From Gallionella sp. (GTDB lineage Bacteria > Pseudomonadota > Gammaproteobacteria > Burkholderiales > Gallionellaceae), in contig JAQTUP010000003.1 in the NCBI GenBank assembly GCA_028707275.1, positions 62,001-126,000 on the forward strand: a stretch of DNA of 64,000 bases. The letters are read 5' to 3'. The notes beneath the pieces were generated by a model, which was given only the letters and a program-made list of their open reading frames with translations, made no database searches and was not told the origin of the DNA. Below, piece by piece: positions 32,846 to 45,589 of this stretch (positions are counted from its first letter, which is position 1; each line of letters opens with the position of its first letter). Made by a program: the position numbers and the translations under genes.

Positions 32846-34157
32846 TGCGATAGCCGCAATCGCTACCGCGCAAGGACGCGGTGGCGTGGGGGTAGTGCGT
32901 ATATCAGGGGCTGGAATCAATTCCATTGCCATGGCGATCTTGGGCAAATTGCCTGTGCCCCGTCACGCCACATATGGTGATTTCCTGGATACAAACGGTG
33001 AGGTTATCGACCAGGGAATCGCGCTTTATTTTGCAGCTCCGCATTCGTATACGGGTGAGGATGTTCTTGAATTACAGGGGCACGGTGGTTCTGCCGTCTT
33101 GCACCTGTTGCTGCAACGCTGCCTGAGTCTGGGTGTCCGCCTGGCTGAACCAGGTGAATTTACCCGGCGCGCCTATCTCAATGACAAGATGGATCTCGCG
33201 CAGGCTGAGAGTGTTGCTGATCTTATTGAAGCGAGCACAACGGAAGCTGCTCGCAGCGCCATGCGTTCCTTGCAGGGTGATTTTTCCTCAGCAATCAATG
33301 GATTGGTCGATGACCTGATCCGACTGCGCATGTTGGTTGAGGCGATGCTGGATTTTCCGGAAGAGGATATCGATGTCGCCGATAGTTCGTTGCGAGATAA
33401 TCTGTTAAAAAAAATTCAGATTCGTCTGGAACAGACTTTGGTTACGGCCAAACAGGGCAGTTTGCTGCGTGAAGGGGCTCACATTGCACTGGTGGGGCGT
33501 CCGAATGTCGGCAAATCCAGCTTGCTCAATCGTCTGGCAGGAGAGGAGGTGGCTCTGGTCAGCGATGTACCGGGCACGACCCGTGATGTCATCCGTCAGG
33601 CAATACAGATACGCGGCGTGCCTCTTCACATCATGGATACAGCCGGCTTGCGGGTGTCGCAGGACGAGGTTGAAAATATGGGCATGGCGCGGACTCATCA
33701 GACAGTCAGGCGCGCCGATTTGATTTTGCTCTTGTTGGATGCCACCCGGGGATGTAGTGCCGAGGATACTGAAATTATTTCCAGTTTTCCGTCTGAAATC
33801 CCTCTTCTTCGTGTGTTCAACAAGGTTGATTTGTTGCCAGATCAAGCGCCGGGGGCTGAAGGAATATTTATTTCAGCAAAATCCGGGGCCGGGATTGATG
33901 AATTACGTGAAGCGATGCTCAAACTGATCGGCTGGCAGAATCAGGAAAGCGGTACCTTCATCGCTCGCGAACGACATCTGCTTGCCCTGAATCTGGCTCA
34001 TGACCACCTTGAGCAGGCCGGGATGCTCTTGAACCAGCCTGAGTTATTCGCCGAGGAATTGCGTCTGACTCAACAAGCCTTGAACAGTATCATCGGAAAA
34101 TTTACCGCCGACGATCTGTTGGGCGAGATTTTCAGTCGCTTCTGCATCGGAAAATAA
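32826..34157 (+). CDS. mnmE: tRNA modification GTPase MnmE
   Basis: A 443-residue GTPase that, with MnmG, installs the carboxymethylaminomethyl group on wobble U34 of tRNAs. The N-terminal folate-binding domain starts AIAAIATAQGRGGVGVVRISG. The G domain has G1 GRPNVGKSSLLN, G2/G3 PGTTRD and DTAG, and G4 NKVD. The C terminus ends FCIGK, the catalytic Cys motif. No ATG fits; I choose GTG at 32826 because AGAGG lies 7 bases upstream, with TTG at 32820 as the alternative. It overlaps yidC by 20 bases. Confidence 0.95.
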   Translation: MSRQNADAIAAIATAQGRGGVGVVRISGAGINSIAMAILGKLPVPRHATYGDFLDTNGEVIDQGIALYFAAPHSYTGEDVLELQGHGGSAVLHLLLQRCLSLGVRLAEPGEFTRRAYLNDKMDLAQAESVADLIEASTTEAARSAMRSLQGDFSSAINGLVDDLIRLRMLVEAMLDFPEEDIDVADSSLRDNLLKKIQIRLEQTLVTAKQGSLLREGAHIALVGRPNVGKSSLLNRLAGEEVALVSDVPGTTRDVIRQAIQIRGVPLHIMDTAGLRVSQDEVENMGMARTHQTVRRADLILLLLDATRGCSAEDTEIISSFPSEIPLLRVFNKVDLLPDQAPGAEGIFISAKSGAGIDELREAMLKLIGWQNQESGTFIARERHLLALNLAHDHLEQAGMLLNQPELFAEELRLTQQALNSIIGKFTADDLLGEIFSRFCIGK

Positions 34158-34158
34158 T

Positions 34159-34174
34159 TGTTCCACGTGGAACA
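34159..34174. other. parS: parS centromere site 2 (mnmE-mnmG gap)
   Basis: TGTTCCACGTGGAACA is a perfect 16-base palindrome, the C/G variant of the parS consensus known from other proteobacteria. It differs from site 1 at two symmetric positions, which keeps the palindrome. It starts 2 bases after the mnmE stop and is 2.6 kb from parA. Confidence 0.9.
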
Positions 34175-34231
34175 GCTGATTTCGGAATGACGCCGGTGTA
34201 TGATGCGGCACTTTTTAAAAGCTGAAGAGAC

Positions 34232-36124
34232 ATGAAATTTCCTGATGTATTCGATGTGATTGTGGTGGGCGGCGGGCATGCCGGCACCGAGGCGGCCCTG
34301 GCCAGCGCGCGAACCGGTTGCAAAACTTTGCTGCTGACGCACAATATCGAGACGCTGGGACAAATGTCCTGCAATCCTTCAATCGGCGGGATAGGCAAGG
34401 GGCATCTTGTCAAAGAGGTTGACGCGCTGGGCGGGGCTATGGCCACGGCGACAGATATTGGCGGAATTCAGTTTCGCACCCTCAATTCGAGCAAGGGTTT
34501 TGCGGTGCGTGCCACGCGCGCGCAGGCCGACCGTATGTTGTACAAACAGGCCATACGCACTCTTTTGGAAAATCAGCCAAATTTGTGGTTGTTCCAGCAG
34601 GCAGTTGACGATTTGCTGGTGGAACAGGAGAGGGTAACGGGCGTCGTTACACAGCTAGGACTCCGTTTTAAAGCAAAATCGGTTGTATTGACCGCAGGCA
34701 CTTTCCTGTCGGGCTTGATACATGTAGGCCAGGCCAATTATCAGGCCGGACGTGCAGGTGATCCTCCATCGATTAGCCTGGCACACCGTCTGCGCGAATT
34801 ACAACTGCCGGTTGGGCGTTTGAAAACAGGCACGCCGCCGCGTATTGACGGGCGTACGATAGACTATTCTGTATTGCAGGAGCAGGCGGGCGATACCCCG
34901 ATCCCTGTGTTTTCCTTTATGGGCAATGCGGCACAGCATCCGAGGCAATTACCCTGCTGGATCACCGAAACCAGTGAGCGTACTCATGACATCATTCGTG
35001 GAGGACTGGACAGATCCCCTCTGTTTACCGGTGTGATCGAAGGGGTCGGGCCGCGTTACTGTCCTTCTATCGAAGATAAGATAACTCGTTTTGCCGACAA
35101 GACGTCGCACCAGATTTTTCTGGAACCGGAAGGGTTGACTACTCACGAGGTTTATCCTAACGGTATTTCAACCAGCCTGCCATTCGACGTGCAACTGGAG
35201 TTGGTGCGTTCCATCAAGGGCATGGAAAACGCGCATATTCTGCGTCCCGGTTATGCCATTGAATATGATTACTTTAATCCTTGCGGACTAAAAAGTTCGC
35301 TGGAAACAAAATCTATCGCCGGCTTGTTCTTCGCAGGTCAAATCAACGGCACGACGGGTTATGAAGAAGCCGCCGCGCAGGGATTGCTGGCAGGACTGAA
35401 TGCCTCGTTACAGGTGCGCGAAATGGATGCCTGGTGTCCTCGTCGTGATGAAGCTTATCTGGGTGTGCTGGTGGACGATTTGATTACCCAGGGCGTTTCA
35501 GAACCTTATCGGATGTTCACCAGTCGGGCCGAATACCGATTGCAACTGCGCGAAGATAATGCCGATTTGCGATTGACTGAAACCGGTCGAAAGTTAGGAA
35601 TTGTCGATGATGCACGCTGGCAGGCGTTTGAAAAAAAACGCGAGGCCATTGCCGCCGAGGAAGAGCGTTTGCGCAGAACCTGGGTGAACCCGCGCATGTT
35701 GCCGGATGAGGATGCGCAGCGTGTGCTGGGCAAGAGCATAGAGCGTGAGTATTCGTTATATGAGTTGCTGCGTCGCCCGGCGGTAAATTACGCCAGCCTG
35801 ATGACGCTGCCGGGAGCAGGCGTTGCGGCCGATGATGAAAAAGTGTCCGAGCAGGTCGAAATTCAGGCCAAATATCAGGGCTACATTGATCGTCAGCACG
35901 AAGAAATCAAGAGCGCAGAGCACCATGAGGCGCTGCGTTTACCCGGCAATCTCGATTACCGCGAGGTGCGCGGCTTGTCGATTGAGGCGCAGCAAAAACT
36001 TAATCAACACAAGCCCGAAACAATGGGGCAGGCAGCGAGAATTTCCGGAATAACGCCGGCTGCCATTTCTTTGTTGCAGGTACACTTAAAACGAGGATTC
36101 CGGGATGCACAGCCAGCTAAATAA
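34232..36124 (+). CDS. mnmG: tRNA uridine-5-carboxymethylaminomethyl modification enzyme MnmG
   Basis: A 630-residue FAD protein that works with MnmE on wobble U34. The FAD-binding motif is [14 protein letters not shown] at about 10-23. [26 protein letters not shown] and the second family motif [12 protein letters not shown] are intact. The C-terminal helical region (about 550-630, [12 protein letters not shown]) binds tRNA and MnmE. Length is normal. It overlaps rsmG by 20 bases; the gap before it carries parS site 2. Confidence 0.98.
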   Translation: MKFPDVFDVIVVGGGHAGTEAALASARTGCKTLLLTHNIETLGQMSCNPSIGGIGKGHLVKEVDALGGAMATATDIGGIQFRTLNSSKGFAVRATRAQADRMLYKQAIRTLLENQPNLWLFQQAVDDLLVEQERVTGVVTQLGLRFKAKSVVLTAGTFLSGLIHVGQANYQAGRAGDPPSISLAHRLRELQLPVGRLKTGTPPRIDGRTIDYSVLQEQAGDTPIPVFSFMGNAAQHPRQLPCWITETSERTHDIIRGGLDRSPLFTGVIEGVGPRYCPSIEDKITRFADKTSHQIFLEPEGLTTHEVYPNGISTSLPFDVQLELVRSIKGMENAHILRPGYAIEYDYFNPCGLKSSLETKSIAGLFFAGQINGTTGYEEAAAQGLLAGLNASLQVREMDAWCPRRDEAYLGVLVDDLITQGVSEPYRMFTSRAEYRLQLREDNADLRLTETGRKLGIVDDARWQAFEKKREAIAAEEERLRRTWVNPRMLPDEDAQRVLGKSIEREYSLYELLRRPAVNYASLMTLPGAGVAADDEKVSEQVEIQAKYQGYIDRQHEEIKSAEHHEALRLPGNLDYREVRGLSIEAQQKLNQHKPETMGQAARISGITPAAISLLQVHLKRGFRDAQPAK

Positions 36125-36761
36125 ATCAGCCTTGTCAGAAGAGTTAGCCGATGGGATCCGTCAGCTGGGGCTTGTTGTGCCCGATGAATTGCAGCGAAAA
36201 TTGCTCGATTATCTGGCGTTGCTGGTAAAGTGGAATAAGGTCTATAACCTGACGGCAATCCGGGATCCAAAGCAGATGGTGAGTCATCATTTGCTCGACA
36301 GTCTGGCCGTGATGCCTCACCTGACTGCCGGGCGCTGGCTGGATGTCGGTTGCGGGGCGGGTTTGCCAGGCCTTGTGCTGGCGATTTGCCAGCCGGAATG
36401 GCACTTTACCCTGATAGACAGCAACAGCAAGAAGACCGGCTTTGTCCAGCAGGCGATCATTGAGCTGGGGTTGCGCAATGTACAGGTTCGTTGTGCCAGG
36501 GTAGAAGAGCTTCAGGTTGTCGACAAGTTTGATGGGATTACTTCGCGCGCTTTTACTGAGTTGGGCGATTTTTTGCGCATGACTCGTCATCTGATTGCCC
36601 CGCATGGGCGTTGGGTGGCGATGAAAGGTTTGCCGGATGCCGAGTTGCCAGGCGTGCCTGATGATTGTCTGGTCGAAACGGTGATTCCATTGCGTGTGCC
36701 GGGCTTAAATGCAGCGCGCTGTCTGGTCGTTGCATCACCAACAGGGAAAGTGCAGGCATGA
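36105..36761 (+). CDS. rsmG: 16S rRNA (guanine-527-N7)-methyltransferase
   Basis: A 218-residue SAM-dependent methyltransferase for G527 of 16S r[20 protein letters not shown] and HHLLDSLAV are the N-terminal signature, and [16 protein letters not shown] is the SAM-binding motif. [12 protein letters not shown] and ITSRAFTEL follow. It overlaps mnmG by 20 bases, and its stop overlaps the parA start in ATGA, so mnmG-rsmG-parA are coupled. Confidence 0.97.
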   Translation: MHSQLNKSALSEELADGIRQLGLVVPDELQRKLLDYLALLVKWNKVYNLTAIRDPKQMVSHHLLDSLAVMPHLTAGRWLDVGCGAGLPGLVLAICQPEWHFTLIDSNSKKTGFVQQAIIELGLRNVQVRCARVEELQVVDKFDGITSRAFTELGDFLRMTRHLIAPHGRWVAMKGLPDAELPGVPDDCLVETVIPLRVPGLNAARCLVVASPTGKVQA

Positions 36762-37540
36762 CTAAAATATTTGCGATTACCAACCAGAAGGGTGGGGTGG
36801 GCAAGACGACTACGACGGTGAATCTGGCCGCGAGTCTCGCAGCTTTAAACCAGCGTGTGTTATTGGTTGACCTGGATCCGCAAGGCAATGCGACCATGGG
36901 GAGCGGGATAGAGAAGCGAGATCTGGAGGTCACTGTCTATCATGTGTTGCTGGGCAATAAAACAGTCACTGACGCGCGTAAAAATTCTCAGGCCGGAAAA
37001 TTTGATGTGTTGCCGGCCAACCGGGATCTGGCAGGCGCTGAAATAGAACTGGTTGATTTCTCGCAGCGTGAAACTCGGCTGCGCGATGCGCTGCTGCCCG
37101 TATTGCCCGAATATGACTACGTGCTGATCGACTGCCCGCCCGCGCTCAACTTATTGACTTTAAACGGTTTGTGTGCGGCAAGATCAGTGCTTATTCCTAT
37201 GCAGTGCGAATATTACGCGCTGGAGGGATTGAGCGACCTTATCAACACGATACGCAAGGTTCGCGCCAGTTTGAATCCGGTTCTGGAGATAGAAGGCATC
37301 TTGCGCACCATGTATGATTCCAGGAGTACCCTTGCGCAGCAGGTTTCTGCCGAGCTGACTGAGCATTTTGGCAGCAAGGTCTATGGCACGGTAATCCCCC
37401 GCAATGTCCGCCTGGCGGAAGCGCCCAGTTACGGTGTGCCCGTTCTTTATCACGACAAGGCGTCCCGGGGAGCAAAGGCTTATCTGGCATTGGCGGATGA
37501 GTTGCTGAATGTCGCGAGGAAACCTGCGGTAGCCGCGTAA
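36758..37540 (+). CDS. parA: Chromosome-partitioning ATPase ParA (Soj)
   Basis: A 260-residue Walker-type ATPase with the deviant P-loop KGGVGKTTTTVNLAASLA at about 11-28, DLDPQGNAT and DCPPALNLLT. It moves ParB-parS complexes to segregate origins. It lacks the N-terminal HTH of plasmid ParA proteins, as chromosomal ParA does. The start at 36758 matches the family ([13 protein letters not shown]) and overlaps the rsmG stop by 4 bases. Confidence 0.97.
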   Translation: MTKIFAITNQKGGVGKTTTTVNLAASLAALNQRVLLVDLDPQGNATMGSGIEKRDLEVTVYHVLLGNKTVTDARKNSQAGKFDVLPANRDLAGAEIELVDFSQRETRLRDALLPVLPEYDYVLIDCPPALNLLTLNGLCAARSVLIPMQCEYYALEGLSDLINTIRKVRASLNPVLEIEGILRTMYDSRSTLAQQVSAELTEHFGSKVYGTVIPRNVRLAEAPSYGVPVLYHDKASRGAKAYLALADELLNVARKPAVAA

Positions 37541-37644
37541 AATTTCAGGCGCTGGCGGTATGTGCAATGAAAAATAACCCTAACCCTATGGATATCTGCG
37601 CAATTCGTGGATAGATTTTCGGTTTCAGAATGAAGGAATCAAGT

Positions 37645-38523
37645 ATGTCAAAACCGCCAAAAGGGCTGGGTCGCGGGCTGGACGCATTGCTTTCGGGCAA
37701 TAAAAGCGAAAAGGATGACGTGCTTCGCGACCTGAGTGTTGCGCTGCTCAAGCCCGGCAAGTACCAGCCGCGTTCGAATATGGGCGAGCAGACATTGCAG
37801 GATCTGGCTTCTTCCATCTGCGCGCAAGGGGTGATACAACCCATTTTGGTGCGTCAGCTCCCCGATGAGAGTTATGAAATCATAGCCGGCGAGCGGCGAT
37901 GGCGAGCCGCCAGAATGGCTGGTTTGACGCATGTTCCGGTACTGGTGCGCAGCGTCGCTGACAACGCTGCGCTGGCAATGGCTTTGATCGAGAATATTCA
38001 GCGGGAAAATTTGAATCCGCTGGAAGAGGCCATCGGAATACAGCGGCTGATCGATGAGTTCGATATGACTCATCAGACTGCTGCCGATGCGGTGGGTCGT
38101 TCGCGCAGTGCTGCGAGCAATTTGTTGCGACTGCTCAAGCTGCCGCAGCTTGTGCAGTCCATGTTGATGGAAAACAAGCTGGACATGGGGCATGCGCGCG
38201 CCTTGCTGGCTCTGGAGGGCGCACCGCAAATTGCGGCGGCCAACCAGATCGTTCTGGAACAAATGTCGGTGCGAGAAGCCGAGCTGCTGGTGCAGCGCCT
38301 TTTGAATGCGGTCAGTCGACCAGCTCATAAAGTAAAGCAGGTCGATCGCGATACGCAGCGTCTGGAAGAGTCTTTGTCCGAAACAATGGGCACCAGGGTG
38401 ACGATCAAGGCGGGCAGCAAGGGTGCGGGCAAACTGGTGATCGATTATGTCAGTCACGAACAGCTGGAAGAATTAATTGGCAATTTGCAAAAAACTGTCG
38501 CAAGAGGGGTTGACTTTGACTGA
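37645..38523 (+). CDS. parB: Chromosome-partitioning protein ParB (Spo0J)
   Basis: A 292-residue ParB. The N-terminal Lys/Gly motif KPPKGLGRGLDALLS contacts ParA. The CTPase/ParB domain has GERRWRAARMAGLTHVPVLVR and ENIQRENLNPLEEA. The HTH region (MTHQTAADAVGRSRSAASNLLRLLKLP) reads parS. A C-terminal dimerisation domain follows. The ATG at 37645 has AAGGAA upstream; one five codons earlier is also in frame. Two parS palindromes are within 11 kb (27242 and 34159). Confidence 0.97.
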   Translation: MSKPPKGLGRGLDALLSGNKSEKDDVLRDLSVALLKPGKYQPRSNMGEQTLQDLASSICAQGVIQPILVRQLPDESYEIIAGERRWRAARMAGLTHVPVLVRSVADNAALAMALIENIQRENLNPLEEAIGIQRLIDEFDMTHQTAADAVGRSRSAASNLLRLLKLPQLVQSMLMENKLDMGHARALLALEGAPQIAAANQIVLEQMSVREAELLVQRLLNAVSRPAHKVKQVDRDTQRLEESLSETMGTRVTIKAGSKGAGKLVIDYVSHEQLEELIGNLQKTVARGVDFD

Positions 38524-38590
38524 TGAAATCAATGACAATGCGTGCAATTCGGAAATCCATGGGTACGAAAAGGTAAATCGTGTTCACGGG

Positions 38591-38977
38591 ATGGACGAAA
38601 CAAAAATAACAATAAATCACGCTTTCCAAAAAGCTGCACGCTGGCAAATAATCGTAACAGTGATCATCTGTGCGGCAATATTAGCGGGAATAGGTGTACA
38701 TGCTGCAATTTCCAGTTTTTTAGGAGGTATGGCCGCGCTGGTGGGTGGCTACGCAGGTGTGTTGATGACGCGCCAAAGGGTCGATCAGTCGCCCGGCGGA
38801 GTACTGATTGCCCTGCTGAAGGCTGAAATCACTAAAATAATGGTGATTTCTTTGCAGTTACTGGCAATATTTAAACTTTATGACGGGCTGGTCGCAATGG
38901 CTCTGATAGGCGGGCTTGCAGCTTCTGTACTGGTTTCTGGTGCAGGACTGGGAGCCGTAGGGAATAATAAAAAATAA
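38591..38977 (+). CDS. atpI: ATP synthase protein I
   Basis: A 128-residue, four-helix membrane protein at the head of the ordinary ATP synthase operon. AtpI is an assembly factor for the c-ring and is poorly conserved; the call rests mainly on size, hydrophobicity (helices at about 20-40, 45-62, 80-98, 100-120) and position. The ATG at 38591 is preceded only by CACGGG; an earlier non-ATG start overlapping the parB end is possible. Confidence 0.85.
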   Translation: MDETKITINHAFQKAARWQIIVTVIICAAILAGIGVHAAISSFLGGMAALVGGYAGVLMTRQRVDQSPGGVLIALLKAEITKIMVISLQLLAIFKLYDGLVAMALIGGLAASVLVSGAGLGAVGNNKK

Positions 38978-38989
38978 CTGGATTCATGA

Positions 38990-39796
38990 ATGTCGACAGA
39001 ACACGCGCTAACACCATCTAGCTATATCACTCATCACCTAACCTTTAATTCTCAGCCTGTTCAGGGTGGATTCTGGTCGTTGCATGTGGATACGTTGATC
39101 GTTTCCGGATTGCTCGGGCTTCTGACATTCGGCTTTTTGTACTGGATTGTCCGTGGTGTAACGGCAGGTATTCCCTGCAAGCGCCAGGCGGCGGTTGAGC
39201 TTCTGGTCGAATTTATCGACGATCAGGTTAAAGGCATTTTCCACGGCGACCGCAACAAGTTTGTGGCTCCTCTCGCGCTGACCGTATTTGTCTGGGTGTT
39301 GATGATGAACGCCATGGACTTTTTGCCGATAGATGTTATGGCATGGGTATATGAGCATGTCTTCGGTCAGGAACACTGGCGCGCAGTGCCTACTTCAGAC
39401 ATTAATACCACCTTTGCGTTGGCGCTGTCTGTCTGGTTCCTGATGATTTTCTTCAGCATCAAGGTAAAGGGTCTGGGGGGTTGGATACATGAGTTGTTTT
39501 GTTCGCCATTTGGTTCAAACCCGTTGATCTGGCCTGCAAACTTTCTGTTTAACCTGATCGAATATGTATCCAAACCGCTGTCGCATGCATTGCGTCTGTT
39601 TGGTAACATGTACGCCGGTGAGATCATTTTCCTGTTGTTGGGAATGTGGGCGGCGACCGGGTTGGTGGGAACAATATTCGGCGCGTTGTTGGGTGCCGGA
39701 TGGGCGATCTTCCATATTTTGATTGTCGTGTTGCAAGCCTTTATTTTCATGATGCTTACCGTTGTGTATCTGGCGATGGCGCATGAGAGTCACTAG
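38990..39796 (+). CDS. atpB: ATP synthase Fo subunit a
   Basis: A 268-residue a subunit of the proton-translocating ATP synthase, with five or six membrane helices. The essential Arg is in [17 protein letters not shown]. It begins 12 bases after atpI. It is longer than the N-ATPase a subunit (229 residues) at 17779-18468 and not closely similar outside the RLFGNM helix. Confidence 0.97.
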   Translation: MSTEHALTPSSYITHHLTFNSQPVQGGFWSLHVDTLIVSGLLGLLTFGFLYWIVRGVTAGIPCKRQAAVELLVEFIDDQVKGIFHGDRNKFVAPLALTVFVWVLMMNAMDFLPIDVMAWVYEHVFGQEHWRAVPTSDINTTFALALSVWFLMIFFSIKVKGLGGWIHELFCSPFGSNPLIWPANFLFNLIEYVSKPLSHALRLFGNMYAGEIIFLLLGMWAATGLVGTIFGALLGAGWAIFHILIVVLQAFIFMMLTVVYLAMAHESH

Positions 39797-39820
39797 TAGT
39801 CGCAGTAAAATTTTTTATAA

Positions 39821-40117
<297 letters not shown>

Positions 40118-40161
40118 TTTGAGCCTGGTCAACGCTGTATTGGCCGACGTAAGGAGCTGAA

Positions 40162-40632
40162 ATGGATATTACTTTTACACTGATTGCGCAGGCTTTGATG
40201 TTTGCCATTTTGATATGGTTTACAGCCAAGTTTATCTGGCCGCCATTGATGACGGCGATTGAAAACCGCCAGAAAACCATAGCTGATGGCCTAGCTGCTG
40301 CTGAGCGTGGGAAGCATGATCTGGACCTGGCTGCAAAGCGTTCTGCGGAATTGTTGCGCGAAGCAAAAGAAAAAGCAGCTGATATTCTCGCAGGTGGCGA
40401 TAAGCGTGCCAGCGAAATTGTTGAAGCGGCCAAGATTCAGGCAAAAGTTGAAGCTGACCGCATCGTGGCCGGTGCTGTGGCTGAGATTGAGCAGGAAACA
40501 TTCCGTGCCAAAGAACAGCTGCGCTCTCATGTTTCGGCAATCGCTCTGGCAGGAGCCGGCAGGATTCTGGGGCGTGAAATTGATGCTAAAGCGCATAACG
40601 ACATGCTCGATAAACTTGTTGCGGGAATGTAA
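40162..40632 (+). CDS. atpF: ATP synthase Fo subunit b
   Basis: A 156-residue b subunit with one N-terminal membrane helix (about 5-25, ending FTAKFIWPPLM) and a long charged helix that forms the peripheral stalk dimer. Standard length, with no delta fusion, unlike its N-ATPase counterpart. AAGGAG lies 6 bases upstream of the ATG. It precedes atpH by 5 bases. Confidence 0.97.
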   Translation: MDITFTLIAQALMFAILIWFTAKFIWPPLMTAIENRQKTIADGLAAAERGKHDLDLAAKRSAELLREAKEKAADILAGGDKRASEIVEAAKIQAKVEADRIVAGAVAEIEQETFRAKEQLRSHVSAIALAGAGRILGREIDAKAHNDMLDKLVAGM

Positions 40633-40637
40633 TCATT

Positions 40638-41171
40638 ATGTCTGAAGCCATAACCACAGCACGACCCTATGCACAAGCCGCATTTGATGCGGCGCAAAGT
40701 TTGTCGGATTTAAAAGGTTGGTCAGTGGCGATTTTGTCCCTGGCTGAAGCTGTCAGTCATCCTGATGTTCAGGCAATTATCGGCAGTCCGCGTGTGGCTC
40801 GTGCATCGGTCGAAAGCCTTCTGCTCGGGTTGCTTGGCGCGAAAACATCGCCCGGGCTTCACAACTTTGTCCGGATTCTGGTTGAAAAGCGTCGTTTAGC
40901 TGAACTTCCGGAAATCGCCGCAATATTTGAAGCTTTGCGTGCAGAGGCCGAAAAAAGCGCTAATGTTGTGGTGGAATCGGCTTTTGAGTTGTCAGTCGCG
41001 CAGCAAGATAAAATTATCGCCTCAATGAAAAAACGCATGGGGCGTGAGATTAAGCTTGTCTGCAACGTGAACAAAGATTTGCTAGGTGGTGTGGTCATAC
41101 GTGCCGGAGACAAGGTGATTGATGGTTCAGCGCGCACCCGTCTTGCCGAAATGGCAACCGCCCTGGCCTGA
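40638..41171 (+). CDS. atpH: ATP synthase F1 subunit delta
   Basis: A 177-residue delta subunit, the cap that ties the b stalk to alpha. The N-terminal six-helix bundle starts ITTARPYAQAAFDAAQS. The C-terminal domain reads VVVESAFELSVAQQDKI, MGREIKLVCNVNKDLLGGVVIRAGDKVIDGSARTRL, the usual delta signature. The N-ATPase operon has no equivalent separate gene. Confidence 0.97.
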   Translation: MSEAITTARPYAQAAFDAAQSLSDLKGWSVAILSLAEAVSHPDVQAIIGSPRVARASVESLLLGLLGAKTSPGLHNFVRILVEKRRLAELPEIAAIFEALRAEAEKSANVVVESAFELSVAQQDKIIASMKKRMGREIKLVCNVNKDLLGGVVIRAGDKVIDGSARTRLAEMATALA

Positions 41172-41201
41172 TAAAAGATTTATCAAGATAAGGAAATCCA
41201 G

Positions 41202-42743
41202 ATGAAGCTTGACCCTTCTGAAATAAGCAATTTGATTCGCAGCCGCATCGAAAATTTCGAAGCGCTGACCCAGGCGCGCACTGAAGGTACAGTGGTCAGC
41301 GTGACTGACGGTATCGTACGTGTGTATGGTTTGTCCGATGTGATGCAAGGTGAAATGTTGGAATTCCCTGGCAATACTTTCGGTCTGGCTCTTAACCTGG
41401 AGCGTGATTCCGTTGGTGCCGTTATTCTCGGCGAATATGAACACATCACCGAAGGCGACACAGTCAAATGCACCGGGCGGATTCTGGAAGTTCCAGTAGG
41501 TCCCGAGTTGTGCGGTCGTGTCGTTAACGCGCTGGGCCAGCCTATCGATGGCAAGGGTCCGATCAACGCGAAGTTGACCGACAAGATTGAAAAAGTAGCG
41601 CCAGGCGTGATTGAGCGTCAATCAGTTGATCAGCCAGTGCAAACCGGTCTGAAGGCGATTGACTCCATGGTGCCGGTAGGTCGTGGTCAACGTGAATTGA
41701 TCATCGGCGATCGTCAAACCGGGAAAACGGCTGTTGCGATTGATGCGATCATCAATCAAAAAGGCCAGGGAATTACCTGCGTTTACGTGGCTATCGGTCA
41801 AAAAGCATCTACCGTGGTTAACGTGGTACGTAAGCTCGAAGAGCACGGCGCTCTGGGTTACACCATCGTTGTTGCCGCTACCGCATCCGATTCAGCCGCA
41901 ATGCAGTTCCTGGCACCTTATGCCGGTTGCACCATGGGTGAATATTTCCGCGATCGCGGTGAAGATGCTCTGATCGTTTATGATGACTTGACCAAGCAAG
42001 CCTGGGCCTATCGTCAGATTTCTCTGTTGTTGCGTCGTCCGCCAGGTCGCGAAGCCTATCCTGGCGACGTGTTCTACCTGCACTCACGTTTGCTCGAACG
42101 CGCAGCTCGCGTCAATGCGGCTTACGTAGAGGCTTTCACCAAGGGTGAAGTCAAGGGCAAGACAGGTTCGCTGACAGCATTGCCTATCATCGAAACCCAG
42201 GCGGGTGACGTTTCAGCCTTCGTTCCAACCAACGTGATTTCGATCACCGACGGTCAGATCTTCCTGGAAACGGACTTGTTCAACGCCGGTATTCGTCCTG
42301 CGATCAACGCCGGTATTTCGGTGTCTCGCGTAGGTGGTGCGGCTCAGACCAAGGTGATCAAGAAGCTAGGTGGCGGTGTTCGTCTGGCGCTGGCTCAGTA
42401 TCGTGAATTGGCCGCTTTCGCGCAGTTCGCGTCTGATCTGGATGAAGCAACACGCAAGCAGCTCGAACGCGGCAAGCTGGTAACAGAACTGATGAAGCAG
42501 TTGCAATACTGCCCGCTGTCTGTCGCTGAAATGTCCGTTACTTTGTTCTGCGTGAATAAGGGATACTTTGATGACGTTGCAGTGCCGAAGGCATTGGCAT
42601 TCGAATCTGCAGTACATGCTTACCTGAAGTCCAAAAACAAGGAATTGATGGATACGATTGAGTCCAAAAAAGACCTGAGTGCGGATAATGAAAAGCTGTT
42701 GTCTGCTGCGATTGAGGAATTCAAAGCAACTGCAGTTTACTAA
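41202..42743 (+). CDS. atpA: ATP synthase F1 subunit alpha
   Basis: A 513-residue alpha subunit with P-loop [11 protein letters not shown] at about 170-180, [43 protein letters not shown] and the arginine-finger region [17 protein letters not shown]. It forms the non-catalytic sites of the alpha3beta3 head. AAGGAAA lies upstream of the ATG. The gene has the strong codon bias of a highly expressed gene, unlike the N-ATPase alpha. Confidence 0.98.
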   Translation: MKLDPSEISNLIRSRIENFEALTQARTEGTVVSVTDGIVRVYGLSDVMQGEMLEFPGNTFGLALNLERDSVGAVILGEYEHITEGDTVKCTGRILEVPVGPELCGRVVNALGQPIDGKGPINAKLTDKIEKVAPGVIERQSVDQPVQTGLKAIDSMVPVGRGQRELIIGDRQTGKTAVAIDAIINQKGQGITCVYVAIGQKASTVVNVVRKLEEHGALGYTIVVAATASDSAAMQFLAPYAGCTMGEYFRDRGEDALIVYDDLTKQAWAYRQISLLLRRPPGREAYPGDVFYLHSRLLERAARVNAAYVEAFTKGEVKGKTGSLTALPIIETQAGDVSAFVPTNVISITDGQIFLETDLFNAGIRPAINAGISVSRVGGAAQTKVIKKLGGGVRLALAQYRELAAFAQFASDLDEATRKQLERGKLVTELMKQLQYCPLSVAEMSVTLFCVNKGYFDDVAVPKALAFESAVHAYLKSKNKELMDTIESKKDLSADNEKLLSAAIEEFKATAVY

Positions 42744-42756
42744 ATCGGGGTGAGAA

Positions 42757-43623
42757 ATGGCTGGCAGTAAAGAAATCCGCACGAAAATCAAGAGTGTAGA
42801 AAATACACGAAAGATTACACGCGCCATGGAAATGGTTGCCGCTGCCAAGATGCGCCGCGCACAAGAGCGTATGCGCGCAGCAAGGCCTTACGCTGAGAAG
42901 ATCCGCGCAGTGGCGGCACACCTGTCCCGCGCCAATCCTGAGTATAAGCATGCTTTTCTGGTAAAACGGGAAAGCATCAAGAAGGTTGGCGTGATTCTGA
43001 TCACCTCGGACAAGGGCTTGTGCGGTGGTTTGAACAGCAACCTGCTTCGTTTGGTGGTAACCCAAATGAAGACCTGGGATACCGAAGGCAAAAAGATTGC
43101 AGTGTGCGCCATCGGTAATAAGGGTCTGGGTTTCATGAATCGCATGGGTGCGGAAGTTAAGTCAAACCTGACCGGTTTGGGTGACGCTCCTCATCTTGCC
43201 AGTCTGATCGGCGCCGTAAAAGTCATGTTAGACGCTTACGTAGCCGGCGAGATTGATGCCATTCACATTTGCTACAACCATTTTGTGAACACCATGAAGC
43301 AGGAGCCCTGCGTAGAGCAGTTGTTGCCGCTCAGTGGCGAACAGTTGGGCGCCCCGGAAGGCAACTGGGATTATATTTATGAGCCGGACGCAAAGGTTGT
43401 AATCGATGAATTGCTTCTGCGCTACGTCGAATCTCTGGTCTATCAGGGGGTCGTGGAAAACATGGCGTCTGAGCAGAGTTCACGTATGGTAGCGATGAAA
43501 TCCGCATCTGATAACGCCAAGAGCGTCATCGCTGATCTCAAGTTGGTATACAACAAGGCACGTCAGGCCGCGATTACCCGCGAGATCTCCGAGATCTGCA
43601 GCGGAGCGGCAGCGGTAGGCTAA
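42757..43623 (+). CDS. atpG: ATP synthase F1 subunit gamma
   Basis: A 288-residue gamma subunit. N-terminal [32 protein letters not shown] and C-terminal [20 protein letters not shown] form the rotor coiled coil. [13 protein letters not shown] is the family signature, cleaner than in the N-ATPase gamma. It follows atpA by 13 bases. Confidence 0.98.
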   Translation: MAGSKEIRTKIKSVENTRKITRAMEMVAAAKMRRAQERMRAARPYAEKIRAVAAHLSRANPEYKHAFLVKRESIKKVGVILITSDKGLCGGLNSNLLRLVVTQMKTWDTEGKKIAVCAIGNKGLGFMNRMGAEVKSNLTGLGDAPHLASLIGAVKVMLDAYVAGEIDAIHICYNHFVNTMKQEPCVEQLLPLSGEQLGAPEGNWDYIYEPDAKVVIDELLLRYVESLVYQGVVENMASEQSSRMVAMKSASDNAKSVIADLKLVYNKARQAAITREISEICSGAAAVG

Positions 43624-43671
43624 TTGCCTGACTGTTTATTTGATACGGCGATAACACCAAAATTAATTTAG

Positions 43672-45084
<1,413 letters not shown>

Positions 45085-45097
45085 TAAAGGGATCATC

Positions 45098-45526
45098 ATG
45101 GCCATGACAGTACATGTCGACGTAGTGAGTGCGGAGGAATTGATTTTCTCCGGGCTCGCAGAAATAGTCATTGTTCCGGGAGAGATGGGCGAGCTGGGCA
45201 TCTATCCACGGCACACGCCCTTGTTGACTCGTATCAAGCCGGGTTCCGTGCGCATCAAGCGTCCGGACCAGGCCGAATATGAGTTGATTTATGTATCTGG
45301 TGGAATGCTTGAGGTACAGCCTGATCTTGTGACGATTCTGTCGGATACGGCTATTCGCAGCAAGGATCTGGATGAAGCTCGTGCAATGGAAGCTAAACAA
45401 GCGGCGGAGGAAGCGATGAAGAATCGCACGTCCGATCTTGATTACGCTCAGGCACAGGCAGAACTGGCTCAGGCGCTGGCTCAGCTGCACCTGATACAGC
45501 AAATCAGGAAGCGTGTAGGACATTAG
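45098..45526 (+). CDS. atpC: ATP synthase F1 subunit epsilon
   Basis: A 142-residue epsilon subunit with the N-terminal beta barrel ([40 protein letters not shown]) and a C-terminal helical hairpin that can inhibit ATPase activity. It is the last gene of the operon and is followed by an intrinsic terminator 18 bases after its stop. Confidence 0.97.
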   Translation: MAMTVHVDVVSAEELIFSGLAEIVIVPGEMGELGIYPRHTPLLTRIKPGSVRIKRPDQAEYELIYVSGGMLEVQPDLVTILSDTAIRSKDLDEARAMEAKQAAEEAMKNRTSDLDYAQAQAELAQALAQLHLIQQIRKRVGH

Positions 45527-45543
45527 TTTCAGGTAATAATCAG

Positions 45544-45569
45544 AAAAAGCAGCTACGGCTGCTTTTTTT
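45544..45569 (+). terminator. Intrinsic terminator of the ATP synthase operon
   Basis: AAAAAGCAGC and GCTGCTTTTT form a 10-base stem with a TACG loop, followed by further T residues up to 45569. It lies just after atpC and should end the atp transcript. The preceding A-run makes it potentially bidirectional, though no gene on the minus strand needs it. Confidence 0.9.
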
Positions 45570-45589
45570 GTGTCCAAAAAAACAGTTGC